DNA of 43,940 bases, taken from positions 214 to 44,153 of the forward strand of contig NZ_JAEL01000046.1 in NCBI RefSeq assembly GCF_000518885.1, written 5' to 3'. Positions 9,388 to 17,136 of the stretch are shown here, in pieces. The position numbers and the translations under genes were made by a program. The notes under the pieces are model-generated. The model was not told the DNA's origin and made no database searches. It worked only from the letters and a program-made list of their open reading frames with translations. Within the stretch, counting starts at the first letter, position 1; each line of letters opens with the position of its first letter. Source of the DNA: Bacillus sp. J33 (GTDB taxonomy: Bacteria > Bacillota > Bacilli > Bacillales > Cytobacillaceae).

Positions 9388-9450
9388 TTTCGCGGATATA
9401 TTCCAGATTTCGTGAATATATTTTCGCGGATATAATCATTTTTTCGCGTT
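9388..9450. repeat. Phased short-repeat array A, core TTTCGCGGATA
   Basis: Four units begin at 9388, 9408, 9422 and 9442: TTTCGCGGATATATTCC, TTTCGTGAATATAT, TTTCGCGGATATAATC, TTTCGCGTTTAAATCG. Spacings are 20, 14 and 20 bases. It lies in the gap between the ykuS terminator and the end of the carboxypeptidase gene. It is not a hairpin and not coding. Confidence 0.55.
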
Positions 9451-9487
9451 TAAATCGTTTTTCCTGATAAAAATCAAGCAAATGCAC

Positions 9488-9509
9488 AAAAAACGGGCAT
9501 TACACCCGT
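9488..9509 (-). terminator. Terminator of the D,D-carboxypeptidase gene
   Basis: Minus-strand ACGGG-TGTAATG-CCCGT is followed by TTTTTT. It overlaps the last bases of the coding sequence ending at 9500. Confidence 0.7.
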
Positions 9510-10669
9510 CTTCTCCGTCTTGCTTTTTCTTTTAGATTTTTTATTAATAAAAGGATGAACACCGCAAATAAAAATAAGGTCAGGCCTATTTTGCCGTAAT
9601 AACCAGTTGTTTCTTTTTTAGGTTCCTCTTCTGGTTTCAGCTGGCTTGACACGACTTCATCTTTTTTATCTTCTGACAGCTGAACAGTTTGAATGACCTT
9701 TCCATTTTGATCTTCAATCAAAAGCTTTCCCTTAGGTGTCACATTTTCATTGAATGTCCCTTTTGGCAAGGTGATTGCTACATCTTTTCCGCCTGTCGTA
9801 TAGTTTTTTCCATCTGCAGGGAATACCTCAGTGCTGCTAAGATCTGATGATTCAAAATGATTGAATCCAAAATTTAAAAGGCTTTTTGTATCCTTGTATA
9901 TATCCCTCTTAAAATCTGCCTTCAGCACGATGGCAGTGAGCTTGATTGATTCGTTCTCAGCAGATGTAGCAAGCGTTTGCTTTGCTTCATCTACAAAACC
10001 TGTCTTCCCTCCTGTGACACCCTCAAAGGGAACTTCCCCCTTAAGCATCCGATGATGGGTAAAAATCGTTGTTTCCCATGACTTTCCAGACCATTTTAAT
10101 TCCTTTGTTCCAAATATCTTTTTAAAGGTTTCATTTTTAAGAGCGTAGTTTGTTAATTTTGCAAGATCTTCTGCAGTAGTATAATGGTTCTCATCATGCA
10201 GGCCATGCGGATTCACAAAATGGGTGTTTTCTAAATGCACTTTCTCTTTTAAGTAGGAATTCAGATTCACCGAATAACGATCCATGCTCCCATCGAGATG
10301 CTCGGCGATTGCCCACGCAGCATCATTGCCTGAATTGATCAGCATCCCTTGCACGAGCTTCTTAAGGGGAACCTCCTCGCCTTTTTCCAGATATACTCTA
10401 GTTCCATCAACTTCAACGGCTTCTTCACTTACCGTTGCCATTTCATTTAAATCTCCGTTTTCAATCGCATAAATAGCGGTAGCAATTTTGGTTAAGCTTG
10501 CTGGAAACATCTTTTTGTCTGCATTTTTTTCATATAATATTGCCCCTGACTCCGAATCAGTGAGAACTGCTGCCTCACTGATGATCTCAGGTTCAGTTAA
10601 TTCTTCAGCACCTGCCATCGTATCTGGAAACGATGAAAGGAGCAGCATAGCAAGTATCAATTTCTTCAT
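9500..10669 (-). CDS. D-alanyl-D-alanine carboxypeptidase (DacF-like penicillin-binding protein)
   Basis: A 389-residue low-molecular-weight PBP that trims the terminal D-Ala from peptidoglycan stem peptides outside the membrane. The start at MKKLILAMLLLSSF gives a signal peptide cleaved near AGA-EE; a frame extending to 10729 is less likely. The serine protease-like motifs are SLTK (S58), SGN in MLINSGNDAAW, and KTG in GGKTGFVDEAK. A beta-rich PBP5-like C-terminal domain follows, then a membrane helix (TLFLFAVFILLLI) and an RRRRR tail. Length equals B. subtilis DacF, but it is not next to a spoIIA operon, so the exact orthologue (DacF or other) is open. The RBS is weak. Confidence 0.88.
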   Translation of the reverse strand: MKKLILAMLLLSSFPDTMAGAEELTEPEIISEAAVLTDSESGAILYEKNADKKMFPASLTKIATAIYAIENGDLNEMATVSEEAVEVDGTRVYLEKGEEVPLKKLVQGMLINSGNDAAWAIAEHLDGSMDRYSVNLNSYLKEKVHLENTHFVNPHGLHDENHYTTAEDLAKLTNYALKNETFKKIFGTKELKWSGKSWETTIFTHHRMLKGEVPFEGVTGGKTGFVDEAKQTLATSAENESIKLTAIVLKADFKRDIYKDTKSLLNFGFNHFESSDLSSTEVFPADGKNYTTGGKDVAITLPKGTFNENVTPKGKLLIEDQNGKVIQTVQLSEDKKDEVVSSQLKPEEEPKKETTGYYGKIGLTLFLFAVFILLLIKNLKEKARRRRRV

Positions 10670-10853
10670 AAATACACATCCAATTCGATCCCAATAATCG
10701 TCCAATACCGATTGTAACAAAGAATCCAATAAGGTAGATATTATAATTATAAATTGTTACACAATTGAAAATTTAATGCCGAAATTTGAAAGTACTGATA
10801 AAGTAAGGAAATCCTACCTTTATTTATTTCCAAACTTACGCTTCAATAAGAAT

Positions 10854-10891
10854 AAAAAAACAAGCAACCCAAATGGATTGCTTATTTTTTT
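10854..10891 (-). terminator. Terminator of the Cys/Gly-tailed membrane protein gene
   Basis: Minus-strand AAGCAATCC/GGGTTGCTT forms the stem and is followed by GTTTTTTT. It overlaps the stop codon of the gene ending at 10890. Confidence 0.75.
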
Positions 10892-11846
10892 AGCTGCTGC
10901 AGCCGCCCCCGCAGCTTGAACAGCTTGATCCTCCGCCGGAGTCATTTCCTCCCGAATCATGGTCTGTTGGACTGCTGCAAGCATAACCTGAGCAGGAAAC
11001 ACCTCCTGCAGCCCCTCCTTTGGCCCATTCAGGCGGCATGAGTTTATCCATATATTCATCGTAACTGTCAGATTCATAAAAAGAATAATAAACTGCCGGC
11101 AGCAGCAAATAAGAATATTGGTTTACAGCAGATTGCTTTACAAATTCCGGTGTTTTAATATCTCGCTTAATCTCTTCAGCTTCCGAGATTTCTTTTTTAA
11201 ATTTGCCGATCAAATCCTTCTTTATATCCAGCCAATGGCTGCTTTTTCTGAAATATTTGGCTAATAGTTCCTCTTCATTCATGTTTTTAAAGTCTTCAAG
11301 GATTTCTTTTTTAATTGGGTTCTTTAAAAATCCTCCCCAAATTTTCCTGCTGTTGTGGCCCGTTTCAAAAAGGGTTAAATACATCCAATCGAAAAAGGCC
11401 CTTTCTCCTGGAATTGGTGTACTGTCCATATTGGGAACGTGGTGCAAATACTCTCCATAAAAATCCTTTGAAAACTGGCCGTATTCACGGGTAAACATAA
11501 GCATTTCATGCCAAATTTCATCCACTTTGTCACTGAACATTGGGACCGACCTCAAAAGGCTATTCAGAACGAAATATCTTTTAAGTTCAAAAAAAGCCCA
11601 TTCATATTCGTGATCCTTCCATTGCGGATGATCCTTTAATACCCTATTTTTAATATTTTCGCTGTATCCTTGAGGCAATGAGTTTTCAAGCTCCTGAATA
11701 ATAGGCAGCAAGCTGTCTGATTGGATGCCCAGATTATCAGGAATGGGCTCATTTTTAATGAAAGAAGCCCTTTTAGATCCCGTAAAAAGGATCTTCATAA
11801 ACACTGCGAAAAATATAATGCCGAAAAAAACCAATAATAATTCCAT
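10890..11846 (-). CDS. Membrane-anchored protein with WH motif and Cys/Gly/Ser-rich tail, function unknown
   Basis: A 318-residue protein. One N-terminal membrane helix (ELLLVFFGIIFFAVFMKILF) is followed by a mostly helical soluble region containing VDEIWHEMLMFTREYGQF and then GEYLHHVP. This resembles the VDxxWHxH...Y...HH pattern of glycine-rich-domain (DUF1399-like) proteins. The C-terminus is a low-complexity tail, SGGGSSCSSCGGGCSS, with more Cys just upstream (SCSGYAC). Such SCGGGC tails are seen on several poorly studied bacterial membrane proteins (TIGR04222-like). ATG 11846 is preceded by GGAGAGG; a longer frame to 11918 has no site. Family placement is tentative. The tail may bind metal or form disulfides (inference). 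Confidence 0.7.
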   Translation of the reverse strand: MELLLVFFGIIFFAVFMKILFTGSKRASFIKNEPIPDNLGIQSDSLLPIIQELENSLPQGYSENIKNRVLKDHPQWKDHEYEWAFFELKRYFVLNSLLRSVPMFSDKVDEIWHEMLMFTREYGQFSKDFYGEYLHHVPNMDSTPIPGERAFFDWMYLTLFETGHNSRKIWGGFLKNPIKKEILEDFKNMNEEELLAKYFRKSSHWLDIKKDLIGKFKKEISEAEEIKRDIKTPEFVKQSAVNQYSYLLLPAVYYSFYESDSYDEYMDKLMPPEWAKGGAAGGVSCSGYACSSPTDHDSGGNDSGGGSSCSSCGGGCSS

Positions 11847-11936
11847 TTGTCCTCTCCTTCCATTTATGCTTTCTCCATTATATATGAAATGTGCATATTT
11901 TTTACAGAATAAGGGCATATTTCAGCCATCCCAATA

Positions 11937-11962
11937 GAAAAACCGCCTTGACGGCGGTTTTA
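11937..11962 (-). terminator. Terminator of nrnB
   Basis: AAAACCGCC-TTGAC-GGCGGTTTT, a 9-bp perfect stem with T-rich sequence on the minus-strand 3' side. It abuts the nrnB stop. Confidence 0.8.
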
Positions 11963-13150
11963 AGGCTTCATTTTCATGTGGAATTCTTTTAAAAAGTCGA
12001 CATACACGTCATCGCGGGCAAGCCATGCCAAATACTTTCTTTTAATAAATGTTTCAGCAGCCTGGAAATCTCCAAATGGCTCCTGTATGAGTTTCCCATT
12101 CATTTCGATGTTCCATTTATTTTCTTTCTTGGAAAAAATGAAGAATTTATCACCCTTTCTATTTTCGTACAGCGAGCCCTGCGGTGAATTTTTATTGTTG
12201 TATCTATTTTTGAATGCGTCTTGCCTCATGGGGTCCAGAGGGAAAATATCATTGACGAACAGCTGGAAAGCCTCTTTTCCCATTGAGCACCCGGATGCTT
12301 TAGCATGGCCGCCCCCACCGAACTGGCCAGCTATTGCGGATACATCCACATGATCATGAATGGTTCTGAAACTGATTTTTTTGCCGCCAAGATTTAAAAT
12401 AGCGATATAATCCAAATGAGGATTATCCTTCCCCAATTCATTTCCAAGCTCAGAATGATAAGACTCTGCATGGACAATTCCTGCACAATAATCTCCTATG
12501 AAGGTTTGGACGATTTCCCGCTTTTTTCTTCTTATATAACGTTCAATTTTCTCTTCTTCCATCTCAAGCAGCTTCTGTTCAAAATCGTCAAACTCAAAAT
12601 GCTCAGCGTTTAGTATGCGTTCTGTCATTTTTTCTTCAAATTCATCGATTGATACCATAAAAAATAAGTCATTGAGATTCTTTGCTTTGATATTATCATT
12701 TTGGTCCCATTCCCAAGTATCATATTGGCGGACCAATTCAACAAATTCATCGATCGCCTGGGATTTATTTATAAGGTCATGTTCAAGGAGATATTCATAA
12801 AGCAATGAAGTGGCAGCTGTCAGCCTGCCATCTTCATAATTAACCTTTATTCTTCCCCAGCTGTAATCATTAAAGTGCAAAGCGGTTTTATGATGGTCGA
12901 TCAATCGAACATTCCCGCCGCTCTTTACAAGGTCATCAAGCCTTATGGCATTTTCCTCATTTACTGATAAATCTGTGATAAAGAGGAAATCATCTTTCAG
13001 TCCTTTCTCTTGTTCGAAAAGCCTTTCGATCTGATGGTCCAGCCCCATCACAGAATTGTAGCGGACGTCTACATCCTTTCCAAAAGCGATTCTCGCAATT
13101 ATGCCGCAGCCGACCCCATCCAGGTCATTATGCGTATACAGCCTGTACAA
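11960..13150 (-). CDS. nrnB: Oligoribonuclease / DHH phosphodiesterase NrnB
   Basis: A 396-residue DHH-DHHA1 phosphoesterase, near-identical in layout to B. subtilis NrnB (YngD, about 399 residues), which degrades short RNAs (nanoRNA) in the cytosol. Metal-binding motifs are THNDLDGVGCG at the N-terminus, FITDLSVN, and LIDHHKTALHF. The DHHA1 motif is GQFGGGGHAKASGCSM around residues 278-293. A C-terminal extension of about 100 residues follows. The start is TTG at 13150, six bases after AGGTGAT, which gives MYRLYTHND, as in B. subtilis. It forms a single-gene unit with its own terminator. Confidence 0.93.
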   Translation of the reverse strand: MYRLYTHNDLDGVGCGIIARIAFGKDVDVRYNSVMGLDHQIERLFEQEKGLKDDFLFITDLSVNEENAIRLDDLVKSGGNVRLIDHHKTALHFNDYSWGRIKVNYEDGRLTAATSLLYEYLLEHDLINKSQAIDEFVELVRQYDTWEWDQNDNIKAKNLNDLFFMVSIDEFEEKMTERILNAEHFEFDDFEQKLLEMEEEKIERYIRRKKREIVQTFIGDYCAGIVHAESYHSELGNELGKDNPHLDYIAILNLGGKKISFRTIHDHVDVSAIAGQFGGGGHAKASGCSMGKEAFQLFVNDIFPLDPMRQDAFKNRYNNKNSPQGSLYENRKGDKFFIFSKKENKWNIEMNGKLIQEPFGDFQAAETFIKRKYLAWLARDDVYVDFLKEFHMKMKP

Positions 13151-13235
13151 AATGCATCACCTGCTATCCTTAGACTCTTTTATATAATGTTACAGTATCC
13201 TTTACTAGTTTGTTTTTACAGTAGGATTCTATGCG

Positions 13236-13263
13236 AAAAATCCCCGCTGGAATTAGCGGGGAA
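13236..13263 (-). terminator. Terminator of the hut operon
   Basis: Minus-strand TCCCCGCT-AATTCC-AGCGGGGA is followed by TTTTT. It lies seven bases past the yjiH stop. Confidence 0.85.
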
Positions 13264-13269
13264 CAAGGT

Positions 13270-14610
13270 TTAGAGCAATAAATAAGCCAGAGGAGCTGCG
13301 ATGACAATGGTTAAAATCGTTCTCTCCACCCAGATGGCAAGCAGCTGGGGGATTGAGATTGGTATGTCTGTTGATAAAATGCATGGTACAAGTGCCGAGA
13401 AAAAGATAATGGCTGAAACAGAAACAACGCCGATTACAAATTTGGTAACGATTGCTGCTTCTGCCACAAGCAAGGCTGGCAAAAACATTTCCGCGATTCC
13501 TACCGCACTTGCTTTCGCTGCAAGTAATGGTTCTGGAAGCTGGAAAAGAGCAGTAAAAGGATAAAAAACATACCCAATCCAATCAAAAACAGGTGTGAAT
13601 TCAGCCAGGATCAAACCTAAAAGACCCACTGACATAATGGATGGCAGTATGGACATGGTCATGATAAAGCCGTCTTTTAAGTTCACGCTGATGTTTTTCC
13701 ATAATGAAGGTGAATGGGCAGCTGTGTCCATTGCTGTTTTCCATGCTGCCTGCAGACGGTTTCCAGTAATGGTTTCTTTAGGCGGTTCCTGGCCGTTATA
13801 ATAACTTTCACTCATGGACCGCAATGGCCAAATTCGGACGGTAATCGCGGTGACGATAAAAGTTACGGCCAATGTTGTCCAAAAATAAGTATTCCACATT
13901 TCCATTAATCCAAGTGTTTTGGCAACGACAATCATGAATGTTGCTGAAACGGTTGAAAAGCCTGTTGCAATAATGGCTGCTTCTTTAATGCTGTATTTCC
14001 CTTCCTTAAACACACGGTTTGTAATTAAAAGCCCGATCGAGTAGCTGCCCACAAAGGATGCCACTGCATCAATGGCAGATCTTCCGGGTGTCTTCCAAAT
14101 TGGCTTCATGACAGGCTGCATGAGAACGCCAATAAACTCAAGCAAGCCATATCCCACAAGCAATGCTAAGAATACCGATCCAATCGGGACAAGCAAACCA
14201 ACGGAAATGACAAGCTTTTCAAATAGGAATGGGCCCATGCTCGGATCGAAAAGCCATTCGGGACCAAAACTAAAGACGATCATAATCGCAGCAAGCAATC
14301 CAATGATTTTAAATATAGAAAAAACGGTATTAACTTTATTCTTGTTCCACGTCTTTGTGTAGAAAGGGTATATGGCTCCAAGCAAAATGACGAGTAATGC
14401 GTAATAAGGCACTAGGGCTGGAATAGCTGTTTGGATGGCTGAAACCAAATGGTCCAGCATGATGGAGGATTTCTCGTTCAGGGTAACGGGGATAAAAAAC
14501 ATAAAAATGCCAATTGCGCTATAAAGGAAAAACTTTATTGCATTTTTCGAAGTGGCACTGGGTCTATCGAGCTGTGGTGAAGGTGAATTCATCATCGTTT
14601 CTTTTTCCAT
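13270..14610 (-). CDS. YjiH-family membrane transporter (nucleoside-recognition/GATE domain)
   Basis: A 446-residue polytopic membrane protein with about 10-11 hydrophobic helices, of the YjiH family with a nucleoside-recognition (GATE) fold: SFVGSYSIGLLITNRVFKEG, IIATGFSTVSATFMIVVAKTLG, and near the end KASAVGIAEMFLPALLVAEA. It is the last gene of the hut operon, where B. subtilis has the histidine permease HutM. From that context I infer uptake of histidine, urocanate or a related amino acid, but the family's substrates are not established. Its start ATG follows AAGGGGG. Confidence 0.82.
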   Translation of the reverse strand: MEKETMMNSPSPQLDRPSATSKNAIKFFLYSAIGIFMFFIPVTLNEKSSIMLDHLVSAIQTAIPALVPYYALLVILLGAIYPFYTKTWNKNKVNTVFSIFKIIGLLAAIMIVFSFGPEWLFDPSMGPFLFEKLVISVGLLVPIGSVFLALLVGYGLLEFIGVLMQPVMKPIWKTPGRSAIDAVASFVGSYSIGLLITNRVFKEGKYSIKEAAIIATGFSTVSATFMIVVAKTLGLMEMWNTYFWTTLAVTFIVTAITVRIWPLRSMSESYYNGQEPPKETITGNRLQAAWKTAMDTAAHSPSLWKNISVNLKDGFIMTMSILPSIMSVGLLGLILAEFTPVFDWIGYVFYPFTALFQLPEPLLAAKASAVGIAEMFLPALLVAEAAIVTKFVIGVVSVSAIIFFSALVPCILSTDIPISIPQLLAIWVERTILTIVIAAPLAYLLL

Positions 14611-14660
14611 TCTCTTTCCCCCTTAAATTTTAAAGTAAGGAGCAAAAATGCCCCTTACAA

Positions 14661-15638
14661 TTATTTATTCATCAATGCTGTTAAAAAGGTTAAAAAAGTG
14701 TATGTGCCTGCTTTTACGGTAGGCTGTGCCTGATGGTCCCTTGTTGGGTCCAGGCAAACGATATCCATGGCAGCTGTTTTGGAAGATAGCCCTGCAGTAT
14801 AGACGGCTTCAAATAGTTCGTCTGTCCTCATCCCTCCTGGGGTAGAGGCTGGAACGCCCGGAGCAAATCCGATATCAAGAACATCCATGTCGATTGTCAC
14901 ATAAATGATGTCTGCCTTTTTCTCCAGCTGCTTGAGAGCTTCTTCAACCGTTTCAGTTATTCCGCGTTTTCTGGCTTCTTTCAATGTAATGCAGTTAACG
15001 TTGTGTTCACGGGCATATTGGATGAGTGATTGGCCATTAAAAAAGCCGTGAAGACCAATGTTGTAAACATTTTCACCTTTTATTACGCCGTTCTGAATCA
15101 AATTGCGAATGGGTGTTCCATTTGTTGGCCCGTGGTCATCGAGGCTGCGCAAATCCAGATGAGTATCAAACTGGAGAATCCCAATCTCTTTATCCGGCTC
15201 CAGTTCCTTCAAGCCGCTTACAAGCATGGCGGTGATGGAATGGTCCCCTCCGATGGCGATAGGAAAGGAGTTTGGGAGATGCTTTTTGACATCTTTAATC
15301 GTTTGTTTGATATTTGCATGACTTTGCGGAATATCGGTAAAATGCATTTTCACATCGCCAAGGTCCGCAACATTCAGATGCTGAAGATCACATTCAAAAT
15401 CAAGATTATAAGTGGAAAAACCTTTCCAGGATCTCCGGAATGCTTCAGGGAATTCTGAAGCACCTGAGACACTGATGGATGATCTGGAAAGCGGGACGCC
15501 GAACAGGACGGCATCCCAGTTTGATTTTCCTATTTCCTTGATGTCCTGGATTTGATGAATCCATTCATGCACTTTTACATCCATCCCTAGTTCAGTTCGG
15601 GGCCAGAAGAAACCCGGAAGAGTCAGCGTTGATAGCAT
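14661..15638 (-). CDS. hutG: Formimidoylglutamase HutG
   Basis: A 325-residue arginase-superfamily enzyme that hydrolyses N-formimidoyl-L-glutamate to glutamate and formamide, the last step of histidine breakdown. The two-manganese site is visible as GGDHS, DTHLDLR and DMDVLD; substrate-side PGVPASTPGGM is also present. Its start overlaps the end of hutI by 16 bases, with GGAGGGAG just upstream of the ATG, so it is probably translationally coupled. Glutamate produced here feeds the TCA cycle enzymes encoded at the right end of the window. Confidence 0.93.
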   Translation of the reverse strand: MLSTLTLPGFFWPRTELGMDVKVHEWIHQIQDIKEIGKSNWDAVLFGVPLSRSSISVSGASEFPEAFRRSWKGFSTYNLDFECDLQHLNVADLGDVKMHFTDIPQSHANIKQTIKDVKKHLPNSFPIAIGGDHSITAMLVSGLKELEPDKEIGILQFDTHLDLRSLDDHGPTNGTPIRNLIQNGVIKGENVYNIGLHGFFNGQSLIQYAREHNVNCITLKEARKRGITETVEEALKQLEKKADIIYVTIDMDVLDIGFAPGVPASTPGGMRTDELFEAVYTAGLSSKTAAMDIVCLDPTRDHQAQPTVKAGTYTFLTFLTALMNK

Positions 15639-16909
15639 AAACTCCCTCCTTTGACAACGATATCCCCATTTTTAATGACTGTGTCTGTATGATTCATGCC
15701 GTAATGATATTGCATTTGCATATAGTTCGGTACATTAAGAAGCAGGAGGTCAGCCTTTTTGCCCTCTTCTATGCTCCCGATTTCTTTTGCGCGATTGATT
15801 GCATGAGCAGCATTAATTGTAGCAGCAGAAATGGCTTCTGCAGGAGTCAATCCCATATGCATGCAAGCAAGATTCATCATGAATGGCATGGAGCATGTTG
15901 GCGAAGATCCTGGGTTGCAGTCTGTTGAGAGAGCTACAGGGACTCCTTTATCAATCATTTTTCGGCCCCTTGCTGCTTCAGCCATTAGAAAGAATGCGGT
16001 TCCCGGAAGGAGAACACCGATTACGCCCTTCTCAGCCATCATCTCCATCCCTTTTTCTGAAGCTCTTAATAAATGGTCAGCTGAAATAGCGCCAACTTCA
16101 GCGGCAAGTTCAGCACCTTCATAAGGTTCAATTTCATCAGCATGGATCTTTGGTGTTAAGCCAAGCTTCTTCCCGGCTTCCAAAAGCTTTCTGGACTGTT
16201 CGGGAGTGAATACACCTCTTTCGCAGAAAATATCATTGAATTCGGCCAGTTTTTCTTCTGCTACTTTAGGGAGCATTTCACTGATGACCAAATCAATGAA
16301 ATCATCCGGATTTTCTTTGTATTCCGCAGGAACGGCATGTGCGCCCATGAAGGTTCTGACAACGTCCACCGGGTGAAGCTCATCCGCTTTTTGGGCTGCC
16401 GCAAGCTGTTTCCGCTCTGTTTCCCAATCCAGGCCATAGCCGCTTTTTGCTTCTACAGTCGTGACTCCGTGCTTAAGAAAGCGATCGAGACGGACCAGGC
16501 TCTCTTGAACCAACTCTTCTTCAGACGCTTTCCTGGTCTTCGACGTGGTGGCGTGAATTCCGCCGCCATTATTCATAATTTCCATATATGTGGCACCGTT
16601 GAGGCGCATATTGAATTCCTCTTCCCGGCTTCCTGCATAAACAAGGTGTGTATGCGGGTCTACTAGTCCCGGAAGCAGAATTTTACCTGAAGCGTCAATG
16701 ATTTCAGCTTCATCCAGTCTGTTCTGATATTGGCTTTCGAGCTCTGCTGTTTTCCCTGCCGCTTTTATTACGCCGTCTTCTGACCATATGGCTCCATCTT
16801 CTATAATATGGAGCTCGCTCATTTTTTCTTTTGTAAGCGGCTGCTGTGAGCTTCCTTTAAGGGTAATCATTTGATTTGCATGCTTTATAAAAATAGGTTT
16901 TGAGTGCAT
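15623..16909 (-). CDS. hutI: Imidazolonepropionase HutI
   Basis: A 428-residue amidohydrolase that opens the imidazolone ring of imidazolonepropionate to give formimidoylglutamate. Metal-binding DPHTHLVYAG, the KSGYGL segment, KIHADE and ALSTDCNPGSSPT are all present in the expected order, and length is standard. AAGGAGGAG precedes the ATG. It lies 228 bases downstream of hutU. That gap is unusually large for a hut operon and contains a phased repeat array. Confidence 0.95.
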   Translation of the reverse strand: MHSKPIFIKHANQMITLKGSSQQPLTKEKMSELHIIEDGAIWSEDGVIKAAGKTAELESQYQNRLDEAEIIDASGKILLPGLVDPHTHLVYAGSREEEFNMRLNGATYMEIMNNGGGIHATTSKTRKASEEELVQESLVRLDRFLKHGVTTVEAKSGYGLDWETERKQLAAAQKADELHPVDVVRTFMGAHAVPAEYKENPDDFIDLVISEMLPKVAEEKLAEFNDIFCERGVFTPEQSRKLLEAGKKLGLTPKIHADEIEPYEGAELAAEVGAISADHLLRASEKGMEMMAEKGVIGVLLPGTAFFLMAEAARGRKMIDKGVPVALSTDCNPGSSPTCSMPFMMNLACMHMGLTPAEAISAATINAAHAINRAKEIGSIEEGKKADLLLLNVPNYMQMQYHYGMNHTDTVIKNGDIVVKGGSLCYQR

Positions 16910-17033
16910 TTTTTTGCTCCTCCTTAAAAAATGGAAGCTCCAATCTTTGGCGGGCCACTGATTGGAGATCTTCCTTTCTTGAAAAAAAGTGTTTAGCAGA
17001 GTAAGAAAATAGTTTATTAGACAGTTTCATCCA

Positions 17034-17107
17034 TTTATTTGCTAAATTTACTAATTTATTCGCTAGTTTTATTGATTTGTTTGCTAATTTCTCTTTTTCT
17101 TCGCTAA
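17034..17107. repeat. Phased short-repeat array B, core TTTRTTYGCTAA
   Basis: Units begin at 17034 (TTTATTTGCTAA), 17055 (TTTATTCGCTAG), 17076 (TTTGTTTGCTAA) and 17096 (TTTCTTCGCTAA), spaced 21, 21 and 20 bases. It lies inside the hut operon between hutU and hutI. On the transcribed strand it reads TTAGCRAA every two helical turns. It is not self-complementary and not coding. Confidence 0.6.
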
Positions 17108-17136
17108 GTTCACAATTCTGGTAAATAATGAATCTT

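Noticed and set aside
10820..11077. 85-codon minus-strand frame overlapping the Cys/Gly tail gene
   Set aside because: The parallel frame encodes the longer protein with RBS, membrane anchor and motifs; this one reads the low-complexity tail out of frame.
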